Both the position numbers and the translations under genes were made by a program. Shown piece after piece: positions 25,476-36,660 of a stretch of DNA of 64,000 nt (position 1 is its first letter; each line of letters begins with the position of its first letter). A model generated the notes under the pieces. That model was not told the DNA's origin. It searched no databases and was given only the letters and a program-made list of their open reading frames with translations. The stretch is taken from positions 2,509,903 through 2,573,902 of the forward strand of contig VFFE01007257.1 of the NCBI GenBank assembly GCA_008921705.1, in the 5' to 3' direction. The DNA comes from Burhinus oedicnemus (Eukaryota > Chordata > Aves > Charadriiformes > Burhinidae).

Positions 25476-25897
25476 CATAAATTGCCAAAGAGATTTCTGA
25501 GCATAGGTGTAACTCGCTTATGACAACTTACACTATGGTATGAAGACAAACCCCAAGTACAACAGAAAAGGGCCTTCACTGAATGAAAAGAGGTTTGGGG
25601 AAATAAGAGCACCAGAGGGAGAAGCAGAATCATAGGATAACCATTATGGTTAGTGACTGAGTAAGAAGTACATAGCTGCTAAGATTGAAGGCTCCAGACT
25701 GGCTCTGTGGGTATCCCATGTACTGCATTGCTTACTCCGAAGCAAGCCAATGCAAAGACCTTGATTCATGGTGTTTGTCTTTAAATATTTAAGTCTTTTT
25801 GCAAGAATTATTTTAACTATTTTCAAGCCTATTTTAAATTATTAAATCTCTCATCTCCTCATTTCAAAACCAAATCAGAATACAGATAAAACAAATA

Positions 25898-26118
25898 ACT
25901 GCCATCCAGAGGGACCTGGACAGGCTTGAGAGGTGGGCCCGTGCAAAGTCCTGAACGTGGGTCACGGCAATCCCAAGCACAAATACAAGCTGGGCAGAGA
26001 TTGGATCGAGAGCTGCCCTGAGGAGAAGGACTTGGGGGAACCGGTGGGTGAGAAGCTCAACATGAGCCGGCAACATGCGCTCACAGCCCAGAAAGCCAGC
26101 CACATTCTGGGCTGCATC
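25898..26118 (+). mobile_element. CR1 internal ORF2 fragment (plus strand)
   Basis: Reads as CR1 ORF2 downstream of the RT catalytic motif: [40 protein letters not shown], then HILGCIK. About nine residues that follow WARAK in related copies are deleted. The fragment ends abruptly where an opposite-orientation CR1 piece begins. It lacks both the 5' region and the 3' UTR with terminal repeats, which is unusual for a simple CR1 insertion. Confidence 0.9.
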
Positions 26119-26537
26119 AAACCATCACCCACATGCAGGACCTTGCATTTGGCCTCATTGAACTTCATGAGTTTTGCATGGGCCCACCTCTCAAGCCTAT
26201 CCAGGTCCCTCTGGATGGCATCTCTTCCCTCCAGCAGCTTGTCAACTGCATCCCACATCTTGGTGTCATCAGCAAACTTGCTGAGGGTGCACTCAACCAC
26301 ACTATCCATGTCGCCAACAAAGATGTTAAACAGCACCAGTCCTAGTACCAACCCCTGAGGAATGCCACTCGTCACTGCTCTCCACGTCAACATCAAGGCG
26401 TTGACCGCAACTCTTTGAGTGCGGCCATCCAGACAATACCTTATCTACCGAGGGGTCCATCCGTCAAATCCATGTCTCTCCAGTTTAGAGACAAGGATGT
26501 CATGCGGGACAGCATCAAATGCTTTGACTATGTCTAG
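26119..26537 (-). mobile_element. CR1 internal ORF2 fragment with RT motifs (minus strand)
   Basis: On the minus strand it encodes a CR1 reverse transcriptase segment with the motif B region SGIPQGLVLGLVLFNIF and the catalytic FADDTKMWDAV (motif C, Asp-Asp intact), then [20 protein letters not shown] and KCKVLHVGDG. Its last ~90 bp overlap in element coordinates with the adjoining plus-strand fragment, so the two form an imperfect inverted repeat. The reading frame is broken upstream and no 3' UTR follows. Confidence 0.9.
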
Positions 26538-29500
26538 TTGTTGTGCATTTAGTTTCATACATTTTTAGCATGTGTGAGAGTACATTTCTTTTTGACTTCT
26601 AAAATCACTAAGATTCTCTTTAACATCTGACACCAAATTTGAGGTAATAATGCTTCATTTGCAGCTCCTTCTCCTGCATTTACATTTAACAACTGTAGAA
26701 CAACTGAGAAATATGCTTCTCTAGATTATTGCTGTGTCAGCTAGGGCAGTTTCAAACAACAAAAAAAGACTATGACCCTTTCACTGGGGTATGCTGTCAT
26801 ATTGGTGTTTGCTTCTCTTCAGGAAACAACAGGTGTTGAATATGTAATGTTTACACTGGCAAAGGGTAGTATTAAAATAATTCTTTAAAAAATCTGAATC
26901 TCTGAAATGGTCATTTTTATAGAAGGGTTCTTCGTAACCCTAAAAATAAAGGTTTATGCAATATAATAGAAAAAAAATATTTCTTTTGTATGCCCATATC
27001 TAGGTTTGCAGACAGTCTTTTTATATAGCTATATTGCCACCTTTATTAAAAAAAAATCAGACAAACTGATTTGCATGACTGAAAGATATTTTCCTTCTAC
27101 TAAATTATTCTAACGGGACTTGGTAGAGATAAAAGTAAACTGTTAAAATATTCTGCATGGCTAAGTCTGCTATCTGCAGGTAATATTCATTCACTAAGAT
27201 AACATTTTTAGGGTTTGGTACCTAGCTTCTTGAGGGTAAAAATAAGCCTTTATCTGTTCTTCAGGATTATTAACAGTAAGTGATTTCCACATTAACATCA
27301 ATAGCAATAATGAAGATGTCCTTTTCAATTCATCCTGGGGAACTTTGAGTGAGAACTGTTATTTGGCGAGGCTTCATTCTTTAATAGAGTCCAAAGATAA
27401 TTGGGTATTGAAAATTCCATCTAAATCAACCAAATAAATCTTTCGGTTACCAAATTAATAATTTCATTGATGCCATCAGCCTTCAATTTTCACTCCATTA
27501 AATTCCTAAATTCATGTGAGAATGGCACAGCAAACAAATTAAAATGAGTTTCTTATAAAAATGAGAATGATAAGATTATGCCTTCTAAAAAAGCAATTTA
27601 ACTCCAATAAATTATTTTTAAATTATTAAATGAGGCATTGCATTAACTATAAAAGAGGAGCATAAAAGGGCACTGGCCTATGGAAAATAAGACATCTATA
27701 GACCTCTATAACCTTGGACAATTATATCTGTAATAATTGACTCATAAAACTTTATGGTAACTTGTACAATATTCCTTTTTCTTAAGATGGCATTCTGATC
27801 AGCAGAATGATTAGACAGAGAGGAACAGAGACATTTTTTTTCTCAGAAGCACATGGCTAAATGTTTTCAAATAGCCTCTTGTTGCTTTGCTTGACACAGA
27901 GCATTAGAGCAAAGTGTTACCTGCTCTGTGTGGAATATTAAATCACATTTAAACTACATCACATTGCAGTAAGGCAGTTCAGCGTCAAGGAGGTCTGCAG
28001 GAACAGTTCAGGATACAAGACAAGAAAATTCCATAACAGTTTTCTTTAGACAATGTGCTCAGCACATTGAAGGTTTGAACCTTTAAATGTCAGGTATGAT
28101 ATGTTGTCTCCTTTTCAGTCCTTGTTCCATCAACTTCATAGAAGGCCAAAATTCTGAAGAATGAGCAAAAACAAAATAGCAAGAGACAGCAGTAACATCT
28201 TGATAGCAAAGCAGTGTGAATAATGGAGGTTTTTATATACTTCCTGAAAAAGGAATAAACAGCACCTCCTGCTTGTGGTGGAATCCTATCAATAACACAC
28301 AAAAAGCAAAATACAAGGAGATGAAGAAGTGTTTCACCCATGTACTAGACCAGGAAGTTTGTATCAGTAAAACTAAGGTCTGTTAAATGAAAAAAATTCA
28401 GCCTTTCTACCTTGTGGCTGTCTTTGCACAGATAACTCCTCCTCCTCAATCACACAGACAGACATCTCTTTACCAATGCCTTGTTTTCCCTACCTTATGT
28501 TCACCTGAAAAAACAGAAACAGAAATATGAACTGTGTACTAGAGTTAGATAAGTATTTCATATTCTATTTGAAAACCTGATGCAGTAAAAGGTATGCAAG
28601 CTTTTTCACCAACTTCAATGAAGTACCATGACTTAGATAAGAGAATTGCAGTGAAGTCAGATCTACTCCTTGTTTTCAGGAGATAACAAGCATATATAGC
28701 CACTACTATACCACAACTTCCTAATGAAAGCCTTGTGGGCACGCATTAAATCCTTCTCAAAGATCCTCTGTTTGCCGCCTCTCAATACAATGAACCAGCC
28801 TACTCTCAATCCAGAAGCCAGAACCCCTGCTGATTCAAGTAATTCTTGCTTCTATAAGCTAAATCCTTTTGTGGTTTCCCTTCACTCTCCATTCTACACA
28901 TTCCAGCTACTTTTAAAATGAAAAAAATACCAAAGCAGGCAACATTAAAGAACCAGAAGCATGAACTCTATCCAACAATATGAGTGCTGTTTGAATTAAT
29001 GCACTACAGGGTTTAGATATCCCTGATTTCTTCACCTTTGATTTCCCAGTGATGTCCAGAATAAATAATTGCCTTATTAAAGGACTTCTGAAGCCAACAG
29101 AGCAAGGTAGAAAACACTGAAGTCACCAATTCAGCCTTTGATTCTGTCTGACAGAAAATTAAAAATGAATGAGAAGAAAATTAATAATAAATGTATTCAT
29201 GGCCTTATTGGGATTCATGACTCTCTTGCCAACATTAAACGAGTTCAACCAATTGTTACTCTCAAAGTGAAATAGCACCAGAGTTGCCAGCGGTTCAAGT
29301 AGTACCAGTATATTTTTTTCTTCAGTATAGTAAATTAAAAAAAAAAAAATTCAACAGAATACTACCTCAGTGGCAAAATTCTTAAAACTAAGACTTTTAG
29401 CAAAGTCTTTCAAGAAAATTATACTTTCACATCTTAATATAAGTGTGAAAAAAACCCTCTGTGTTAATGGCCTTTAAGCCAAGCAAGAGCCTTTTCAGGT

Positions 29501-29642
29501 GACTGACGCTGCATAGGTAATTAATAAATCCTTCTCAAATTTCAGTTCAAACACATGAGGTTTGACAAAGTTACAGAACTGTAGCAGCCCAAAACAAAGT
29601 CTTGTCAGGGAAAACAGCAGGAAATAACTAAAGCAAACTTGT
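26538..29642. other. Unique AT-rich non-coding DNA
   Basis: No gene or transposon recognised. Includes a 13-A run at 29337-29349 and an isolated octamer ATTTGCAT near 27071. Confidence 0.55.
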
Positions 29643-29745
29643 CTTTATCAGGGAGTGTAGTGATAGGACGAGGGGTAACAGTTTTAAACTGGAAGAGGGG
29701 AGACTAGGTTAGATATCAGGAAGAAATTCTTTACTGTGAGGACTT
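29643..29745 (+). mobile_element. CR1 internal 3'-region fragment
   Basis: CTTTATCAGGGAGTGTAGTG, ATAGGACGAGGGGTAACAG, TTTTAAACTGGAAGAGG and AGAAATTCTTTACTGTGAGG are the CR1 segment about 250-350 bp before the 3' end (compare 10970-11075). Both the ORF2 part and the true 3' end are missing, so only ~100 bp are left, placed just before a minus-strand CR1. Confidence 0.88.
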
Positions 29746-29775
29746 TTCTGTCTTTCTCCATCTTTCCAGTAGGCC

Positions 29776-30650
29776 CAATTTAGGTACTAGAAGGCTGCTA
29801 TAAGGTCTTCCTGGAGCCTTCTCTTCTCCAGGCTGAACAACCTCAATTCTCTTTGCCTGTCTCATCTTCTGGACAATCTTCTTGTAGGTATTAGGAGGTT
29901 GCTATTAGCTCCTCTAGAAGTCTGTTCTTCTCCAGGCCCAGTGCCTTCAGCCTTTACTCACAGGGCAAGTGCTCCAGACCCTGAACATCTTGGTAGCTCT
30001 CTGCTGAACTCAGTAGAGTTTATTGATGTCTTTCTTGATAAGGGGACCCAAAACTAGACACGTTATTCCAGATGCAGTCTCACAAGTGCTGAGCAGAGGA
30101 AGATAATTGCTCTGCTCAGTCTAATGGCTATACTCCTGTTAATACAACCCAGCATGCTGCTGGCCACCTTTGCTGCCAGCACTCTCTGGTAGTTCTTGCT
30201 CTGCTTGCTGTCTGCCAGACTCCAGGTCTTTTCCAGCAGAGCTGCTCCCCAGGCACTCAGTCGCTGGCCTTTACTGTTATAAGTGATCATTCCTTCCCAA
30301 GTACAGGTCTTTGCATTTGTACTCTTTGAATTTCATGAGGTCCCTGTTGGCCCATTCTTTCAGCCTGAACAGGTCTCTCTGAAGAGCAGAGGGACTTCTG
30401 TCCTCTAGTGTACCAAATACTGCCCTTTCCAATTTGGTGTAATCTGCAAATGTGACAAGACTACCTCTGTCATTAAGCCCCTTGCTGTACTCCACTTGTC
30501 ATGAGCATCAAAGTTAGAGTATGACCCATTAACCACTATGCTATGAGCATGATCGTCCAACCAGTTTTTCACCCATCTAGTTGTCTACCCCATCTGACTA
30601 TATAGTCCTAATTTGGATATAATAATATTGTGGGATAAAAAGGACACCAA
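29776..30650 (-). mobile_element. Old CR1 LINE, ORF2 region, with internal duplication
   Basis: In minus orientation the sequence carries CR1 landmarks in order. The CTTCTCTTCTCCAGGCTGAA block at about 29818-29840 is repeated in degenerate form at about 29925-29940. Then come ACCCAAAACTAGACACGTTA, the degraded GCTGGCCACCTTTGCTGCCA, CAGGTCTTTGCATTTGTACT, TTTGAATTTCATGAGGTCCC and AATCTGCAAATGTGACAAG (the decayed FADDTK region). The last landmark is CCAACCAGTTTTTCACCCAT. Many stops and substitutions mark an ancient copy. It lacks the last ~350 bp of a normal CR1. Confidence 0.85.
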
Positions 30651-32540
30651 CATCATGATGCAATTGCTTTTGACTATACACCTCAACTCCCTTTCTTAGA
30701 GAAGCATGAGTTAATTCACAGAGGCAATGTCACACTTATTATGAAAAGAATCCTTTTATCGAAATGGTGAAACCCTCAGACAAGTTCATAAGCTAAAATT
30801 GGAGGTACTTTTCTCCCTTGTGTACTCACTCATCCGCATATTAAAACTCTTTGACCCATGGCAGGATTCAGGCAGCACAAGGCAACCAATTCAGTCCGTG
30901 TTATGAAGGTGAGGAATGATGAAGCTAGAGTCATAACTTAGCATCATAAGAGCAGCCAAGGATCTGAAACTCCTTTGAGCCCAGCATCCTCTTACTGTGA
31001 TCAGCATTATATACTTAGAAAAGACTAAGTACAGCTATCACAGATACACCTTCTGCTTGTCCCATGCCGCAGACAGATGAAGCTGTTCAGTTCTAGTCAC
31101 AGAGGTTTTTTTTCACCTCTTCCATGATCAACCTCGCCACAATTATATATGTCATCTCCATCCAAGCTTTCTTCTAGGTCTGAAAATGAATGAAAATAAC
31201 CCTTTAAATTGTCAAAATCTGAGAGAAGAAAGTTTTACCATTTTCAAGGCATATTTGGGAAAATGAAACAAAATGAGATTGAGGAACTTGGCCTGTAAAA
31301 GATTACAGACTGTGAAAAATAAACAGGCACAGGTATAGCTGTGAATGATGTCACTGTGACTTTGGTCAGGAAAGCACAGATTCCATTTAGCTCAGGGACA
31401 AAAGTGAGAGCTTGTTCACTACAAGTCAACCTACTGTGGGTCAGTACAATGTGAGAGACAGAGCAAGAGTAGTCCTTACTCTGCATGGATGCACAAACTG
31501 TTCTCGTAAGAGCAGTGTTGAGCTTTGTGTCTACACTACTTCATGTTGCACAGCTTTGCATAGAGGCAATAGGATCCCATGTGTCAACCATCTCTACTGC
31601 AGTTGAGTTTTTCCAGAGACATTCCAAGGTTTAATTTGTCTCTCTCTGCACAGGGCTGTGGCACGGAAGTGATTATGCAGCAGTTCTCCCTGCAGTCCTC
31701 AAGAGCAAAGCATTTTTGCTGTCTTAATGGGATGACATTGTGCACGCCAGAATAATACTGATTTATGAGGCTGAAATCAGTAAATTTAAATCAAGATCAG
31801 TAAGTGATGAGAAGGAATGTCTAATACAGCAAGTTTTTTAATGTCACGCATGTTCCCATGTTTTAATTCATAAATGATATTATCTACTATTATCCTTTCG
31901 ATGCACTTGTTTGGTTAAGGTTGACATTTTATATCACTGCATTTACTGATTAGATCTACAGTCAAAGGAAAATGAATACAAACTGGTTTTTCTAATTACT
32001 GCAAGGCTACTATACATTGCCAGTCTGTTTCAAAAGTAATTTCTGTGGCTGATTCCCCAGAAACCAACTTGCGAAACACAAGACTAAAACAAATCTAAAC
32101 CTTTGGTGGGGGCGGGGAGGAGGGGGGAGCGAAATCCTGGCAAAGTCTGTACCTGCACAGCTGGTGAGAAAACTGATTGTCCAGAATCCAGCACCAAAGC
32201 CTCAACACCACATCACAGGATATCCAGATCGAGCGCCCTGTTAAGCTACATAAGCCCGTTATAACTTCACTCATTCAGGAAAACCAAGGAATATCTGCCT
32301 TGCTGTCAAAGTAAACTATGATGCCATAAATAAATGTAATGCTACATTAGCAGCAAATAAATAAGGAAAAAAATGTGTCTGTTTTTTAAAAAGTAAATGC
32401 TTCCTGAAACTCAGAATAACAATAAACACATATTTGTATACAAAAATAAAGGAAATAATCTTTGCTGAGAGAAGATTTCTGATCTTAATGCAAGTGGGTT
32501 TTTTATCTTTTTATTTTGAGAATTGATTTAGTATTTGGCT
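30651..32540. other. Unique non-coding DNA with a G-rich tract
   Basis: No gene recognised. A G-rich run at 32105-32129 (three tracts of four or more G plus GG doublets) is a marginal quadruplex candidate. Confidence 0.55.
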
Positions 32541-32610
32541 GTTGGATCAAATTCATTAACAAGATAACTCCAATAACTTCAGTGGCTTTCACAGGGATAA
32601 ATTTAAACCT
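32541..32610. repeat. Palindromic repeat relic (TAACTCCA/TTCAGTGG core)
   Basis: GGATCAAATTCATTAACAAG, TAACTCCAATAACTTCAGTG and CACAGGGATAAATTTAAACC follow the layout of an ancient sauropsid palindromic repeat: an arm GGCCAAATTCATCCC, a core CTCCATTGACTTCAATGGAG and the complementary arm. A further GATTTCAATCAGTTTTGGAT at about 32630-32649 may be part of a related copy. The assignment is from memory of the family. Confidence 0.42.
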
Positions 32611-33704
32611 AATGTAAATATATCTGTTGATTTCAATCAGTTTTGGATCAGAACTTCTATGCAAATTTGCAAAGTGATACAGAATGTGTCTCATTGGGGC
32701 ACATTATCTTAAATATTCTTTTCAAAACCATATACCATTTCCAATCTATAAAATTAAACAGGAGCTCATAAACTTATAAATATGTTTATTAGTCTTTCAG
32801 AGACAGGCACAGACTAGTAAACATTTCAAAGTCTGCATCCCTCTAGCCCCAAGGGTGTCTTCTTTAAAGAAGTCATTGATTTTTGTCATCAAAAAACAAG
32901 TATTCAAGTAACAGTCTCAAACACAAGCTGATGGTAAAGTACCCAGGATTCCCAAAGGTGCCATCTGTAAAAGGATCATTGATTTTGACCTTTTGGGTGG
33001 ATTTGTCTTTTTTCCTAGTGTTTTATTATGTGCATCAATAACAGAGAAGGCAAAGAAGACAAAATGAGAGCGAGAAAATATAACTTTTTAGAGATGTATG
33101 TCTGGACTTCTTCCAAGAAAATATTTTTGCATTCAAGTATTCCACTGTTACCAGCTCCTAATCAAGAACAAAAACAAAAACAAACCTAAATCTAAAATAC
33201 GCCTGAAAAATGTGATTGTTTAGACCAATAGTTGGCTAAAAAATTATTCTAATTATCTGTTTTTTCTCAAATTCCTTAGGACTTAGCATCCCTCATGCAT
33301 GGCTTTAGTAAACACATCCATATCCATTACTCCCTCCCCATATGAAAGTATTGATCTTGATTTAGGAGGAGGAAGCTGGGATCAGATTCAATTGTCAGCT
33401 ATTGTTAAAAAGAATCTAGAGGTAAAATCTACTGGTAAAATCAGCCCATAACCATACAGGAAGAGGACAGTGAATTTGCCCTATGCTATCTTGTATAAAT
33501 AATTTTTTGATGTTAATCTCAATCAGTGTGTGAAGTCTGGCTCCCCTACAACTCAAACAGGGTTAGGAAAAGGATGATACTCTAGTTTTGCACCAGTAGA
33601 AATACCGTGTGATGTCTAGACTGCACGGAGAAGGGCAGCAATGTTAAAAAAATAAATCTGCTTATTCTCCAGCACTCCAGACGAACAAAACAAAGAAGGG
33701 GCCA

Positions 33705-34079
33705 TCACTTCAGTGAAACTGGGCACATGCCAGTTTGTGTGGAGAGTATTTCACACGTAGGATGCTGAAAATAGCAGAAGTCATGCCCAGTACAGCTACT
33801 TATTCCATCTCCAGATTGGTAAAATTCTGCATGTAGTGTGACAGGATTGCCTTTATCTTTCCCCAGCAACACAGCCAGAGAGCCAGTGGAGGAAGAAGCA
33901 TTGAAAAGTACTTTTACTGTTGCCAGATCAGGTCTGGCAGGGAACCAGAGCAGCAGGTAAAGCCATGCCTCCAGCTCTGGTTGATAATAACGGGGAGCAA
34001 CTTCAGATGCCAAGCGCTCCCTCTGCATCAGCAGACTCAGCCCAGTCAAAACACTTAAAGGCTGCATTTTTGCTGCCAC
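33705..34079 (-). other. Unassigned 124-codon open frame
   Basis: The frame opens after a TAG just upstream. Its first ATG (context GCAAAAATGC) gives a peptide beginning MQPLSVLTGLSLLMQRERL; a Leu-rich stretch EAWLYLLLWF follows near residue 38. It ends at a TGA after CPVSLK. The first ~50 codons have a modest excess of G/C third positions. There is no recognised domain and no convincing polypyrimidine-AG acceptor upstream. A chance frame is the simplest reading, an orphan exon the alternative. Confidence 0.15.
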
Positions 34080-35864
34080 CTGTATACCACATATTGCCTA
34101 TTTTAATCAATTTCAAACAGGAAGGCCATGCAACCTTTACTTTCTAGCTTAAACTAAGCCATGTCAATATTCTGCCACAGCTATTCAGATGTATCTGGAG
34201 TCATATTAAGCACAGGTAAAGAGGGACTGCACTCTCCAAATGTGGAGTCATGAAGATAAAATGCATGTGATTTGCCCCATTAAACAAGTTGCATCTGTTC
34301 ATCACTCTCCACGCATATGCTGCATGTGAAAAATGAGAAGTGTAAGCTACATCCACAGTAGCTATCCGTACTCCAGCTGTTTATACTTGTATTCCTTTTC
34401 AGCTCCTACAATGGATTTAACTAAGGGCAATTTTGCACATTAGTAAGAATTCTTCTAAACAAAACAATCCTTTCAGTCAAAATGAAGAGGCTCTGAAAAT
34501 GACTGCAAAGTGGATTAGGATCACTTACGGTAGATAGCTGTTGACAAGATACTGCTTGTGATTATCATGAACATACATTGATAGGTGCCAGAAAGGAAGC
34601 TCATCATTGAAATGATATAGACTTTTCAACATATGCTCTAACAGAACATGTTATGTCAAAGAATTCCTGTCATTTCAACAAGAAAATTTCCTTTGGCTAC
34701 CTACCAGAGGACATTCAAAACAGCCCAGCACGAAGCTGAGTGTCAGCTACCCGTATGATTCTAATCCACCTCGGAAAGAAGCAATTGTACCCTCATGCTA
34801 AGTGTTTGCACACAGTCATTTTACTTGTGCAACAGATGTTCAGTGATAAAACACTTTTGGTCAATATGCTGAATATTAAACATCTCTTGCTTTTAGTCTG
34901 TTTTATTTTTCTTTCTAAATGGGTCTTATATTACAGGATTATCACCCTACTCTGTGATAATCAGGCTAATATTTAGCTAATGCTCATGGGATCTCCAACA
35001 AAGGCTGAAAAAGGTTAAATACAATATTTGCTCCCACACCTTTTACAAATTTTGAAAATTGTTCCTCCAGAAAGACAATTGCTCTACTGTCCTTTCTCAC
35101 TGCTGTCTGCCCTCAAATTTAAAGGAACAAGAAAAATCCACTGTTTTGCAAGTATCTTGGTCCCTATACATACGCAATTTGATATGTATTTTATATACTC
35201 AGGTGAGCAGAGAACAGAATCTGCTTGGATTTATCTGTAAAGTAAAGTGTCACTGCCACCACTGTATAGATCAGGAAATATAATAAAGCATTTTATTTGC
35301 AAATAGTTTTGGTTTCATATTGGCATTTTTGATTCCTTTATCTCACTTACTTTTAGCTTTAGATGATCTGACTTTGTCAGGTAATTCCCACAGCTGCCTT
35401 CCAGTCCAGAAGGCAACAGTAGGAAATCAGGATGTGAAAAAGGACGAAAACAGTCTCAGAGGAGAATTCTTTATGCAATCCACACTTTCCCTTGGCACCC
35501 TTTTGCAGTTCCACTCCAACTGCAGTGCTAGGCTCTGCTCTCCAAACCTTACTGTTTACCTAGCCCAAGAACCCAGACATCACCCAGATGAAAAAGTTCA
35601 CAGTGGAGAATTACTCTCTCAGCCTAGTCCATCCTTTGTGGTAGTTTAGGGTCTAGAGTTAAGTTCTCCCGTTACTCATTGCTCTCTTTGACTTTGGGTC
35701 TCTATTTCTCTTCCTACCCTCCTCCAAGTTCCCTCACAGGCAAGCTCCTTTAATCTTACACGTGTGTTCTCTTGATTGGCGTTGCCATTCCCCCATGCTC
35801 ACTCTCTCACATAAGTACTCTTACGCTCATTTCTGCCTCTATCTAGTTAACACTCACTGTTTTT

Positions 35865-35918
35865 CTTCTGTTTTTTTGTTTGTTTGGTTGGTTGGTTGGT
35901 TGGGTTTGGTTTTTGTTG
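35865..35918. repeat. GTTT/GGTT simple repeat
   Basis: A T-run passes into GTTTGTTTGGTTGGTTGGTT and then GGGTTTGGTTTTTG, an irregular (GGTT)n/(GTTT)n low-complexity tract. Confidence 0.9.
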
Positions 35919-36129
35919 CCTACAGAGACATAACTTTAAACCAATTATGAGGTCAGTACAGCATATTTTGTTGTCAGTCAGCTGTAGTACTCAGTAACCG
36001 AACTTCAACCAATGATGCTGAAGAAGCTGAAGGACATTAAGAGACAAGCCAGGCTTTGGACAAAGAATTCTGGGGCTTTGTGGGGAGAAACATTCTATAC
36101 ATTTACCTAACACGTCATATCATATGCTA

Positions 36130-36660
36130 CCACGGTCTGTCAGGCACTGATAAAAAGTAACTGTTGCTAGAATGTGCCAGATTCCAAAACGCAACGGTGC
36201 TTTCAGAAAGGAAGCAACATGGAAGCACTAACTTCTTTCAGATTGGTGGCAGAACTTGGATTCAAGACAGAATTAGCAGTAACACGGAGTGCTTAAACAG
36301 CTCTTTATAGGCTCAGGCCCACAAACCATTATTTTGCACAAACATGAAACACAATGCCAGAAAATCACTGGGGTAAGCCATCAGAGTTTGTTTCATCCTG
36401 GCACAACCACTCCTCCTTTTGGGATGTTGTTATTGTGTCTGTCAACGGGTGGTCAGAAACTAGGGGAGACTGACCAATTAGTGGAGTCCTCATCCGGCGG
36501 GGTGTCATGCTGCGTGTTTGTCCTACGCACTACTGCATCTGACACTCAAAATGGGATTCATGTGGTGCCCTGGCAGCAGCTCTGCCTGAGGAGCCAAAAG
36601 GGAGCCTCCCTCTGGGTAAGCCAGCAGGTGTTAAGTGTATGCTAAACTGGTCTCAGCTGG
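36130..36660 (+). other. CpG-retaining pocket with donor-like splice motifs
   Basis: Between 36133 and 36530 there are at least eight CpG dinucleotides (for example ACGCAACGG and CATCCGGCGGGG), clearly denser than the flanking AT-rich DNA. A plus-strand frame of 118 codons (36289-36645) crosses it. It contains CTCTGG/GTAAGCC at about 36611-36623, a good 5' splice-site match, and the similar CTGGGGTAAGCCATCAG occurs at about 36368. About two thirds of the codons from GTGGAGTCC onward end in G or C. No protein family is recognised. It may be an exon, a young insertion or chance. Confidence 0.2.

Larger units (their letters stand above)
32611..36129. other. Unique non-coding DNA
   Basis: No transposon recognised. 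A 124-codon minus-strand frame (33705-34079) is listed separately. A GTTT/GGTT simple repeat lies at 35865-35918. Confidence 0.5.

Noticed and set aside
25626..25650. Truncated minus-strand CR1 end (AGAATCATAGGAT)
   Set aside because: Only about 13 bases resemble the terminus and no TTGGAAGGGACC block follows.
25898..26537. Twin-priming product of one CR1 insertion
   Set aside because: Twin priming places the inverted 5' segment before a sense segment that keeps the 3' end; here both 3' ends are missing and the segments overlap in element coordinates.
32105..32129. G-quadruplex
   Set aside because: Only three G-tracts of three or more, so it does not meet the usual four-tract rule.
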